DNA from: Salinispora mooreana | GTDB lineage: Bacteria > Actinomycetota > Actinomycetes > Mycobacteriales > Micromonosporaceae | Reading direction: 5' to 3' | Length of the DNA stretch: 64,000 nucleotides | Assembly (NCBI RefSeq): GCF_000379065.1 | Contig: NZ_KB900614.1 | Span: forward strand, 2,694,984-2,758,983 | In this document: positions 8,638-16,664 of the stretch, in pieces | How the letters are laid out: the number at the start of each line of letters is the position of its first letter | How positions within the stretch are numbered: position 1 is the stretch's first letter | Notes under the pieces: model-generated | What the model was told of the DNA's origin: nothing | Databases searched by the model: none | The model's input: the letters and a program-made list of their open reading frames with translations, nothing else | Made by a program: the position numbers and the translations under genes

Positions 8638-9489
8638 GTGCGGCTCCAGGTGGGATGCGCGATGTGGACGCACAAGGCGTGGCAGGGACGCTTGGTGGCC
8701 CACCCGCTACCGGCACCCGAACGCCTGCGGCACTACGCCGGGTGGTGCACGGCGGTGGAGGGAAACACCACCTTCTACGCGACCCCCTCCCGGGAGACGG
8801 TGTCCGTCTGGGCTCAGCAGACCGACCCGGCATTCGGGTTCGTGCTCAAGCTCCCCCGGGTTGTCACGCATGAGCGCCGCCTCGGTGCGGTGGACGAACC
8901 CCTGCGTGCCTTCCTCGACGCGATCGAACCCCTGGGCCCCCGGGCGCAGGCCCTCTGGATCCAGCTACCGGGTTCCTTCGCTCCGGGCGACGTGGCCGCC
9001 CTCGCCCGCTTCCTGCGGCGCCTTCCCCCGACCCACCGGTACGCGGTCGAGGTGCGCCACCCCGCGTTCTTCGTCGACGCCAGCGCGGCCCAGCTGCTGG
9101 TCCGGACGCTGGCCGCCACCGACACCGAGTGGATCCCCTTCGACACCACCACGTTCTTCGCCCGCCCCCCGACCAGCGACGCGGAGCGGGATGCCTGGAC
9201 GAAGAAGCCACGGATGCCGCTCCGCTCGGCGGCGCTGACCGACCGGCCGATCGTCCGTTATCTTGGCCGCGACGATCCCGACCAGACCAGTGCGGGCTGG
9301 CAGCGCTGGGTCGACACCGTCGTCGGCTGGCTCCGCGAGGGCCGCTCGCCCACCTTCTTCGTCCACACTCCCGACAACGCCGACGCCCCGGTGTTCGCCC
9401 GCCGTTTCCACGACGAGGTACGCGCCCGCGTCCCCGCGCTCGCGCCGCTGCCCCGACCGGCTCCGGTGCAGCCGTTGACGCTCTTCTGA
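8638..9489 (+). CDS. DUF72 (YecE-like) protein
   Basis: Member of the DUF72 family, which has a TIM-barrel-like fold; 283 residues. Recognisable segments are VGCAMWTHKAW at the start, an EGNTTFYATPS strand-helix, FVLKLPRVVTHERRL, ALWIQLPGSF and VRYLGRDDPD with a late W/F-rich helix. The biochemical function of the family is not established. GTG at 8638 follows GAAGGGA at 5-nt spacing. It appears to be a single-gene unit between a terminator and the RCC1-A leader. Confidence 0.85.
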   Translation: MRLQVGCAMWTHKAWQGRLVAHPLPAPERLRHYAGWCTAVEGNTTFYATPSRETVSVWAQQTDPAFGFVLKLPRVVTHERRLGAVDEPLRAFLDAIEPLGPRAQALWIQLPGSFAPGDVAALARFLRRLPPTHRYAVEVRHPAFFVDASAAQLLVRTLAATDTEWIPFDTTTFFARPPTSDAERDAWTKKPRMPLRSAALTDRPIVRYLGRDDPDQTSAGWQRWVDTVVGWLREGRSPTFFVHTPDNADAPVFARRFHDEVRARVPALAPLPRPAPVQPLTLF

Positions 9490-9634
9490 GCGCCGCTGCT
9501 GCTCAGCACAGCCGCTCCTGAACGCCGCTGTTGCCGGCTACCGCCACCGGCGCTGACCCAGGTCGCGGACGTCCCGTCAATCGTCCTTTTGCCCAGACCG
9601 ACACCCTTAACGCCCGGCACGCGTTGATCCTGAC

Positions 9635-9711
9635 GGTAGAGACATTTCTACCCGCACAGGGGTATAGGTGGCTAAAGGTGGCTGCTGCCCTATTAGCGGT
9701 CATTTGTCGGC
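9635..9711 (+). promoter_or_regulatory. conserved RCC1 leader, copy A
   Basis: Leader upstream of RCC1-A. It holds a GGTAGA/TCTACC hairpin (9635-9640 with 9647-9652) and a 36-nt block at 9664-9699 that is also present before RCC1-B and RCC1-C. In the block ATAGG (9664-9668) can pair with CCTAT (9689-9693), and GCTAA (9671-9675) can pair with TTAGC (9693-9697). The two pairings overlap by one base at 9693, so they cannot both form fully. In copy B the outer G-C pair of the second stem is an A-T pair, a compensatory change. It may act as RNA or as an operator. Confidence 0.55.
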
Positions 9712-9725
9712 TGGAGGTACGCACG

Positions 9726-11495
9726 ATGCAGGGAATCGGTCAACGGCTCGGCCGAGGCGTTGGAGGGCAACAGACGAGACGCGCCGCCGCCGGATGGGTA
9801 TCCCTCGCGCTGACCGTGACGGTCACGCAGGCGGTGGGCGTGTCGCCCGCATCCGCGCAGAACAAGCCACCGACGGCCGCAGCCGTGACGGACACCGCCC
9901 TGGCCTGGGGAGATAACAGGGAGGGCCAGGTGGGCGACGGGACCACCGACCAGAGGGACACGCCCGTCGAGGTCAGCCTGCCCGCGGGAACCCTGGTCAC
10001 GGACATCGCCGGCGGTGGCTCTCACAGCCTGGCGTTGACCAACACCGGCAGCCTGCTCGCCTGGGGCAACAACTCCGCCGGTCAACTCGGCGACGGAACG
10101 CTAACCGACAGAGACACCCCAGTCTCGGTTGACCTGCCCACGGGAGTTGAGATCACCGCCATCGCCGCCGGCGACAGCCACAGCCTGGCGTTGGCCTCCA
10201 ACGGCACCGTCTATGCCTGGGGCGACAACTCTCGGGGGCAGCTCGGGGACGGAACCTTCGACGACACCAGCACACCCGTTGTCGTCGGCCTGCCCACGAA
10301 CACCACGGCCACCGCCGTCGCCGCCGGCTCCGCCCACAGCCTGTCCCTGACCTCCGACAACACCGCACTCGCCTGGGGCAGCAACAGCCAGGGGCAGCTC
10401 GGGGACGAGACCATCAACGACACCAACGAGCCGACCACCGTCGCCCTGCCGTCGGGAACCACGCTCACCGCGATCGCCGGCGGCGACGCCCACAGCCTGG
10501 CGATAACCACCGACAACACCGCCCTCGCCTGGGGCGACAACGAAGAGGGGCAGCTCGGGGACGGAACCTTCGACGACGCCCTCGCGCCGGTCAACGTCGC
10601 CCTGGCACCGGGCACCACGGTTACCGCCGTCGCCGCCGGCCTTATCCACAGTGTGGCGTTGCTGGGCAACGGCACCGCCGCCAGCTGGGGTAACAACGCC
10701 ACGGGCCAGCTGGGCAACGGGAACAACATCACCAGCGGCACCCCGGTCGAGGTCGTCCTGCCCACCGCCACCACGCTGACCGCCATCGCCGCCAACAGCA
10801 GCAACCACACCGTGGCGATAACCAACACCGAAACCGCCCTCGCCTGGGGCGACAACACCTCCGGTCAACTCGGCGCGGTTCTCAGCAGCAGCGGCGGGGT
10901 CAGCATCGCCAGCAGCAGCAACACCCCCGTTGCGGTCAGCCTGCCCACCGGCACCACCGTGACCACCACCGCCGTCGGCGGCAACCACAGCCTGGCCCTG
11001 CCCACGCTCCAAGCGGCATCCACCACGGACCTGCAGGTGTCGCCGCAGGACCCGACCGCGGATCAGGACGTCACCCTCACCGCCACCGTCACCTGCAACC
11101 CCGGACCCGCGACCGGCGACATCACCTTCCGCAACAACAACACCGACCTCGCCACCGTGCCCCTGGACAGCAACAGCACCGCCACCTACACCACCCGGCT
11201 CCCGGTCGGTACCAACACCATCACCGCCCACTACACCAGCAGCACCACCCTCTGCCCCAACAGTGACTCCGATGCCGTCACCGTCACGGTCACCGAGCCG
11301 ACCGACCCCACCGATCCCACCGACCCGACCGATCCCACCGACCCCACCGATCCCACCGACCCGACCGACCCAGACCTACCCATCACCGGGGCCAGCCTGC
11401 CCAGCCTGCTCGGCACCGCCACCCTGCTCATCCTCATCGGTGCCAGCTTCATCTTCCTCACCCGCCGAAGCCGGTCCAGCCACCACCAGAATTAG
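9726..11495 (+). CDS. RCC1-repeat LPXTG surface protein A
   Basis: Secreted, probably wall-anchored protein of 589 residues. A signal peptide (basic MQGIGQRLGRG segment, hydrophobic core, cleavage near ASAQ) precedes seven RCC1 repeats, each with an LAWGDN-x-x-G-Q-L-G-D-G-T core, enough for a complete seven-bladed propeller. A bacterial Ig-like domain follows (ATTTDLQVSP-like start, strands to about residue 520). Then come eight Thr-Asp-Pro repeats, the sorting motif LPITG, a hydrophobic helix and a basic tail (RRSRS). GGAGG precedes ATG at 9726. Paralogues lie at 31417 and 34237. RCC1 propellers usually bind proteins; the ligand here is unknown. Confidence 0.88.
   Translation: MQGIGQRLGRGVGGQQTRRAAAGWVSLALTVTVTQAVGVSPASAQNKPPTAAAVTDTALAWGDNREGQVGDGTTDQRDTPVEVSLPAGTLVTDIAGGGSHSLALTNTGSLLAWGNNSAGQLGDGTLTDRDTPVSVDLPTGVEITAIAAGDSHSLALASNGTVYAWGDNSRGQLGDGTFDDTSTPVVVGLPTNTTATAVAAGSAHSLSLTSDNTALAWGSNSQGQLGDETINDTNEPTTVALPSGTTLTAIAGGDAHSLAITTDNTALAWGDNEEGQLGDGTFDDALAPVNVALAPGTTVTAVAAGLIHSVALLGNGTAASWGNNATGQLGNGNNITSGTPVEVVLPTATTLTAIAANSSNHTVAITNTETALAWGDNTSGQLGAVLSSSGGVSIASSSNTPVAVSLPTGTTVTTTAVGGNHSLALPTLQAASTTDLQVSPQDPTADQDVTLTATVTCNPGPATGDITFRNNNTDLATVPLDSNSTATYTTRLPVGTNTITAHYTSSTTLCPNSDSDAVTVTVTEPTDPTDPTDPTDPTDPTDPTDPTDPDLPITGASLPSLLGTATLLILIGASFIFLTRRSRSSHHQN
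11301..11372 (+). repeat. 8 x 9-bp repeat encoding Thr-Asp-Pro
   Basis: Eight consecutive 9-bp units (ACC GAY CCN) encode a Thr-Asp-Pro spacer just before the LPITG sorting motif of RCC1-A. RCC1-C has a shorter, interrupted version and RCC1-B has almost none, so the wall-spanning spacer varies in length between paralogues. Confidence 0.85.
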
Positions 11496-11513
11496 CAAGT
11501 AGCAAGCACAAAA

Positions 11514-11564
11514 GTCCGGCCGGGGCTGCTCGTCGCCGATAGCGACGAGCAGCCCCGGCCGGAC
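11514..11564. terminator. perfect 23-bp bidirectional terminator
   Basis: Arms 11514-11536 and 11542-11564 are perfectly complementary over 23 bp with a 5-nt loop (CGATA). It sits between the convergent ends of RCC1-A and the gene ending at 11567, so it can serve both. Confidence 0.85.
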
Positions 11565-11566
11565 CG

Positions 11567-12292
11567 TCAGTGCCGGTGGTAGTTGTCGGGCTGGTGCGGA
11601 TCGCCCGGGTGTTCCAGCCCCGGCACCAGCCGAAGCCGATGCGCGCGAGCGTGGTCAAGCCACCGGACAAAAGCCACCCGACGTGCGGAGTCGTTGATCC
11701 GATCAGTCGGGTCACGAGCCGGATCGACCAACTCCCGACGGCCCCGAAGCACCACCGTCCACGAGTCGACGGTGACCGTCTCCCCCGGCGTGGTCGAGCG
11801 CAGCGCCTCCGCCAACGCCGCCGGCAACGAATCCGGGGTCGCTTCGAAGTCGCCATCCGCCGAGGAGAGCTGCCACACGACGCCGGCCGACCGCGCAGCG
11901 GTCGCCGCACGATAGGCAGCGACCTGCTCCGCTGGCGCGGTGACCTCCGCGGTCAGCTCCGCATACAGGGCCCGGACCGCGGCGCAGCCCTCGAACGCCG
12001 CGGCGGTGATGGATCCGAACTCGACAGCGGCCAGCTGATCCAGCCGAACCAGTGGGGCATCCGTCCCGTCGAGACCACGGGCCTCGGCCTCCGCGACGCA
12101 GAGCTGTTCGGTCAGGATCACCTGCGCCACCCAGCGGGTCAGCTGCCGGTCCTCCGCACTCCCGGGCACCGGCAGCGCGGAGGACCGCAGCCCGCCGCGC
12201 AGGGCGGCGAGCCGGCGGTCAAGTTCCGTACGGTCCAGTGGCCGTCCGTCGAGCCAGCCCAGCACCGACTCGTCGCGCTGCGCGGTGGTCAT
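11567..12292 (-). CDS. hypothetical protein downstream of alpha-mannosidase (DUF7158-like?)
   Basis: Cytoplasmic protein of about 241 residues. ATG at 12292 overlaps the alpha-mannosidase stop by 4 nt (ATGA), so the two are translationally coupled. The N-terminus (VLGWLDGRPLDRTELDRRLAALR) and a helical middle recall the N-terminal part of parvulin-type (SurA/PpiC-like) chaperones. The C-terminal half has a short beta-rich module (GETVTVDSWTVVLRGRREL) where a parvulin domain might be, and the protein ends His-rich. From memory such proteins accompany alpha-mannosidases in actinomycetes and are annotated DUF7158; I am not sure of that name. A role in N-glycan use is inferred from coupling only. 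Confidence 0.65.
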   Translation of the reverse strand: MTTAQRDESVLGWLDGRPLDRTELDRRLAALRGGLRSSALPVPGSAEDRQLTRWVAQVILTEQLCVAEAEARGLDGTDAPLVRLDQLAAVEFGSITAAAFEGCAAVRALYAELTAEVTAPAEQVAAYRAATAARSAGVVWQLSSADGDFEATPDSLPAALAEALRSTTPGETVTVDSWTVVLRGRRELVDPARDPTDRINDSARRVAFVRWLDHARAHRLRLVPGLEHPGDPHQPDNYHRH

Positions 12293-15200
12293 GGCTCCAG
12301 CACCAGTTCCACCGTCGGGGCGTACTGGCAACGGCCGAACCACATCACCTTCACCAGCGCCCAGAAGCGGCCCGGATCGGCGTCCCGCGGGGGAACGACG
12401 TCGAAGGTGATCGTGTCGGACTCGCCCGCGGGCAAGGCGACGCCGCGGATCGGCTCGGCGATGGCGTCCCAGGTGCCCCAGGGCGAGACGAGCTGCAGCT
12501 CAGCCCGGATCTCCCCCCGAGTGCGGTTGTGCAGAGACACGCCGATGGTCGCCCGCCCACCGGGGGCGACGGTGACCGAGGTGGTGGTGACGTCCACCGT
12601 GAGCCCGGTGTCACGTCCCGTCTCGGCCTTCGTGCCCTGCGCCGCGTCCCAGTCCTCCGGAATGTCCCCGGGCACCGGCAGCAGCGCGGGCAGCTCGCCG
12701 ACCGCGACGGTGGTGACATCCTCGATGGTCTGCCCAAGGTGCTCGGTCCGCGCCGTGATGAAGTACAGCCCGGACTCCACCCCCTCCGGCGGCGTCACGG
12801 TGACGTCGAAGCGAAGCTGACCATCGGGGTCGAGCCGGTACGGGCGGCTGCCCAGCGAGGCAGTCCACCCCTGTGGGGCGAGGATGCTGACGGTCCCCTC
12901 GACGGCCGCGTCCCGCAGGTGCGAGGCGAGCACCACGGAGACCTCGACCGGCTCGCCGACGGTCCGCAGCAGCCCCGGGGAGACACCCACGGAAACCGGC
13001 AGGTAGCCCATCGGCGCCGGGCCCCGGTTGTGCAACCAGTACCGGGAGTGCACCGGCTGGGCGATCTCGACCTCGGGCCCGAGCGGTTCCTCGCTACGCG
13101 GGGCCGCTGCCGGTACGCCGACGACCGTGGTGACCTGCGAACCCGCCAACTCGATCGAGTCCGCGAGCGCCGCACCACGACGTTCCAACAGGTCAGCCTG
13201 GTGCTTGTCGGACAGGGCCAGCGCACCGGTCAGGGTCGCGGAGCGGCCGAGCCCGGTGGACTCGAGCAGCCGCAGACTGACCGCGTCCGCCGGGTCCGAG
13301 AACGCGGCGGCGCCGTGCGCGATCGGGTTGCCGGTCGGCTTGAGCGTGCCGATCAGCACCTCCCGGGCGGGTTCCACCCCCAGGTACGAGTGCGTCGCCG
13401 GCTTCGGACCCGAGTGGTTCTCGGCGACCCGACCGTACAGCGGGTGGTTGTACTCCTGGCCCTGCGCGGGCAGCGTGAGCGCCCGCCAGTCGCCGTCGCC
13501 ACTGGTCACCGCGTAGGTGAACTCGTGGGTCCAGTGCTGTAGCTGGAACGACGCGCCGTCGGGCAGGGTCCGCTTCGGCGGGTCGATCCACACCCCGGAC
13601 GGCCAGCCGGTGCACGAGCGCATCAGCGACAGGTGCAGCGCGCCGGTCGGGTCGATGGCGAAGCCGGGCAGCCCGTAGGTGAGCATCGCGACAGTGTGGT
13701 CGACCAGCAGCTCCGAGGTCGGCACCGTACCGGGGCAGCGTGCCTGGATCTGGGCGTCGGCGACATCCTCGGTGAGCGCGGCAACATCGGTGACCACGAG
13801 CGCCGGCAGCGCCCGCAGGTCCCGCAGGTCGGCGTTGGGCTGCCACACCTCGTGCAGCGGCTTCTCCGCCGGGATCCAGACCCGGCCGTGCTGCTCCAGC
13901 GCCTCGACATACTCCGGGCCCGCCCGCTCCAGCAGTTCCCGGGCGGCGTCGTTGGTCTGCGACCCCCCGATGACGATGCGGAAGTCGGGCAGGTTCGAGT
14001 CGACATCGAGCCAGCCGTACCGCGCCCAGTCGGCGCTGGCGGTGGTCACGGTGACACCGACCGCGGCCAGCGCGACGACCAGGTCGCGGGCGTCGGCCGC
14101 CTCGTCGAGCGTGGGCGTGACCACCTCGGCGACGCCGAGGGCCCGGTCACCCAGCGGGGAACCGGCGGCGTCGGAGAGCGAGACCCGCGCCGTGGAGCCG
14201 AGCCCGAACCAGGTGTTGGCCGGGTTGTCCAGCGTCCAGGGTGCCTCCGCGGCATCCACGTCCGGCAACGCGAACCCACGGCCGACCACCGCGGCGGCAA
14301 CCTCGGAGACCGGCAGCGCGCCGGGCAGGTCGACCGGGAACCGGACCCGGACCAGCCGGTCAGCGCCGGCGAAGTCGACGATGCGGGTCCGGCAGTCCAC
14401 GCGGCGCACACCGTGCCACAGCGTGATCGTCTGCTCGTAGCCGATCTCGTCCACGACGCCGGAGACCACCAGGCGGGAACCGATCGGGCTGGTCTCGACG
14501 CGGACCGTCGCACCCGCCGCCGCGCTCCCCACGACCGGGCCCTTCGGGATCAGGTGCCACGGGCCCTCGCCGAAGTCGGGGTGGGCCGGGTACTCCTCAT
14601 AGATCCGCAGCTCGTTACCGAGGTGGTCGGCGCGGATCAGCTCCCGCTTCGAGATCTTGTCGTAGATGCTGTCGAGGCCGCCACCGCGCTCGGCGTCGGC
14701 GGTGACCCGGTAGTAGGCGTTCTCGATCGCGGCACCGTCGGCGGGCGTCCAGGCCGGCTCGGCGCTGGAGGCGCCCGGCAGCAGCCGCCAGGTCCGCCAC
14801 CCCAGGGCGGGGACGTCGGCGGCGTGGAACCGCAGCGTTCCCCGGTCAACGACGGCCGGCACCTCGGCGCCGGTGTCGTCGATCACCCGGCCACCGTCGT
14901 GGCCCTCGGGAAGCCGTACCGACACCAGGTCGGAGCGGACGAAGGAGAGCGTGTTCGCGACGACGATCGGGGTCCCGTCACCGGTGGTGTCGACCGTCCC
15001 GACGAGCACGTCCAACGCCCGGTCCCGGACAGCGGCCGCCAGGTCGTACGCCTCCCGCCAGCCGGAGAGCAGGTCGATGTAGACCTGGTCGGACTCCGAT
15101 CCGGTGATCGCGTCGTGGTGGGCACCGTAGGCGAGCTGCCGCCAGACCTTGTCGAGCGCGGCGTCGGGGTAGCGGCCGAGCCCTTCCAGCGCGGCCAGCG

Positions 15201-16485
15201 TCGCCAGCTTCTCCGCGTCCACGGCGGCAACCTCGCCGGCCCGCTGCGCCTGCTTGGTGTCGATGTAGGAGACGTCCTTGCCCGTGTAGATCGGGTTCAT
15301 GTCCCGCGTCTGTGGGCTGGGCCGGCGTCCGGTCGCGGCCAGCTCCGCGCGGACGGCGTCGAGGAAGTCCCGCGGGTTACCGCAGACGAAGCGGGGCCAG
15401 ACATACTTCTCGGCCCACGAACGGTGGATCTCGGTGACCCACTTGTTCGGCGGGGTGTAGTCGGTGCCGACCGGCAGCAGCAGGTTCTTCGTCGCGCCGA
15501 CCGGCTTGAGGCGCTGGTACAGCTCGTAGACGGCCTTCTCGGCGCTGGCCAGGTCCGGGGAGGAGTCCATCCACCAGCCGGCCGAGTAGTGGTGCGGCAT
15601 GAAGTGGGTGAGGACACCGAGCCCCGACGGCGAGATCCACTCGAACTCGCTCGGGAACTGCATCACCGTCGCGTCGTTCTTGGCCTCGCGGAAGTTCTTC
15701 TGGATCGGCCCCCACTGGTGGAACGGGCCGCGGGCCCAGGCCGAACCGGTCAGCCCGGCGTCGGCGAGGTAGCCCGGGAACTGCGGGTCGTGCCCGAAGA
15801 CGTCCAGCTGCCAGGCCGTCTGCGGGTCACCGCCAAGGATGTCCCGCTGGTAGCCGACGCCGTAAATGATGTTACGGATCGTGGTCTCGGCGCCGGTGAG
15901 GTTGGTGTTCGGCTCGTTGTAGGTGCCACCGATCAGCTCGACCTGGCCGCGCTCGATCAGCAGGCGCAGGTCCGCCCGCCGCTCGGGATGCAGATCGAAG
16001 TACGGCTTCAGGTAGTCGATCTCGGCGAGGACGAAGGTGTACACCGGGTCGCGCAGGGCGAGGTCCATGTGCGCGTCCACCAGCGCGAAGCCGTTGCGCT
16101 CCCAGAGCGGCCGGGTGGTGGCGTCACCGGAGAGCAGCTCCCACGGCGAGGTGTACGCGGCCTGCGTGTTCCACCACACCGGGTCGTAGTGGAAGTGTGA
16201 GACGAGGAACATCGTCCAGCCCGGCTCGGCGACCTCGACCGTGGCTTCCGCGGTCGCGTCGCCGGCCGTGACGGTTACCGGCAGCTTTGCGCCGGGGGTT
16301 CGGTCGTCGATGTCCAGGGGGACCTCGACGACGCCCGTGCCGGTCGCGTTACCGGAGACACCGGGCCCGGTTACGGTGACCGGGCCGGCGGGACCGTCAA
16401 GTGTCACGCGGAGCACCTGACGCGGATTGTCCTCGGTACCGACGAACAGGTCGGTGGACTCGACGGCGGTAATCATGACCGACAC
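12289..16485 (-). CDS. GH38 alpha-mannosidase, multidomain
   Basis: Large alpha-mannosidase, about 1,398 residues, without a signal peptide and therefore probably intracellular. A beta-sandwich N-terminal segment (1-90) precedes the GH38 catalytic domain, with the zinc-binding H97-F-H99-Y-D101 motif (SHFHYDPVWW) and the likely nucleophile D228 in QLDVFGHDP. The C-terminal GH38 beta domains follow, and at the end is an Ig-like NEW3-type module (VAPGGRATIGVSLHNRTRG). GTG at 16485 has AAAGGA upstream; an ATG lies 9 nt further in. It probably trims mannose from imported glycans released by the GH85 enzyme encoded upstream on the same strand. Confidence 0.92.
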   Translation of the reverse strand: MSVMITAVESTDLFVGTEDNPRQVLRVTLDGPAGPVTVTGPGVSGNATGTGVVEVPLDIDDRTPGAKLPVTVTAGDATAEATVEVAEPGWTMFLVSHFHYDPVWWNTQAAYTSPWELLSGDATTRPLWERNGFALVDAHMDLALRDPVYTFVLAEIDYLKPYFDLHPERRADLRLLIERGQVELIGGTYNEPNTNLTGAETTIRNIIYGVGYQRDILGGDPQTAWQLDVFGHDPQFPGYLADAGLTGSAWARGPFHQWGPIQKNFREAKNDATVMQFPSEFEWISPSGLGVLTHFMPHHYSAGWWMDSSPDLASAEKAVYELYQRLKPVGATKNLLLPVGTDYTPPNKWVTEIHRSWAEKYVWPRFVCGNPRDFLDAVRAELAATGRRPSPQTRDMNPIYTGKDVSYIDTKQAQRAGEVAAVDAEKLATLAALEGLGRYPDAALDKVWRQLAYGAHHDAITGSESDQVYIDLLSGWREAYDLAAAVRDRALDVLVGTVDTTGDGTPIVVANTLSFVRSDLVSVRLPEGHDGGRVIDDTGAEVPAVVDRGTLRFHAADVPALGWRTWRLLPGASSAEPAWTPADGAAIENAYYRVTADAERGGGLDSIYDKISKRELIRADHLGNELRIYEEYPAHPDFGEGPWHLIPKGPVVGSAAAGATVRVETSPIGSRLVVSGVVDEIGYEQTITLWHGVRRVDCRTRIVDFAGADRLVRVRFPVDLPGALPVSEVAAAVVGRGFALPDVDAAEAPWTLDNPANTWFGLGSTARVSLSDAAGSPLGDRALGVAEVVTPTLDEAADARDLVVALAAVGVTVTTASADWARYGWLDVDSNLPDFRIVIGGSQTNDAARELLERAGPEYVEALEQHGRVWIPAEKPLHEVWQPNADLRDLRALPALVVTDVAALTEDVADAQIQARCPGTVPTSELLVDHTVAMLTYGLPGFAIDPTGALHLSLMRSCTGWPSGVWIDPPKRTLPDGASFQLQHWTHEFTYAVTSGDGDWRALTLPAQGQEYNHPLYGRVAENHSGPKPATHSYLGVEPAREVLIGTLKPTGNPIAHGAAAFSDPADAVSLRLLESTGLGRSATLTGALALSDKHQADLLERRGAALADSIELAGSQVTTVVGVPAAAPRSEEPLGPEVEIAQPVHSRYWLHNRGPAPMGYLPVSVGVSPGLLRTVGEPVEVSVVLASHLRDAAVEGTVSILAPQGWTASLGSRPYRLDPDGQLRFDVTVTPPEGVESGLYFITARTEHLGQTIEDVTTVAVGELPALLPVPGDIPEDWDAAQGTKAETGRDTGLTVDVTTTSVTVAPGGRATIGVSLHNRTRGEIRAELQLVSPWGTWDAIAEPIRGVALPAGESDTITFDVVPPRDADPGRFWALVKVMWFGRCQYAPTVELVLEP

Positions 16486-16551
16486 GGGGTCATCCTTTCT
16501 GCTGGTACGCCCACCAGCGCGCACACGTCGCGCCGGTGGCAGGTGGGGAGG

Positions 16552-16664
16552 CTACTCGCCGCTGGCCACAGACTCGTGGGCGCAGGCGACGAGGTCGTCG
16601 TTCTGGGGCAGGGTGGTGACAACCAGCCGCACGTACCGGATGTTGACGCTCACTGGATGTGTCG
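16552..16664 (-). pseudogene. remnant of a C-terminal carbohydrate-binding domain
   Basis: Just beyond the GH85 stop, a different frame reads MTTHPVSVNIRYVRLVVTTL and then continues 18 residues to a stop. The NIRYVRLVVTTL core is typical of the closing strands of F5/8-type C (discoidin/CBM32) domains. The GH85 protein itself ends NPALDRPANP, which is like the opening of such domains. I infer that an internal deletion plus frameshift destroyed a C-terminal binding domain. Confidence 0.4.

Noticed and set aside
9726..11000. Recurring GC-rich DNA segments suggesting tandem repeats
   Set aside because: They are explained by the seven RCC1 protein repeats; the DNA copies are diverged.
10101..11231. 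Long minus-strand frame opposite RCC1-A
   Set aside because: Gly/Val/Arg-rich shadow of the real gene; similar shadows lie opposite RCC1-B, RCC1-C and the GH38 gene.
11295..11372. Regular 9-bp repeats that look CRISPR-like at first sight
   Set aside because: They are contiguous codons for Thr-Asp-Pro with no spacers and lie inside the RCC1-A coding frame.
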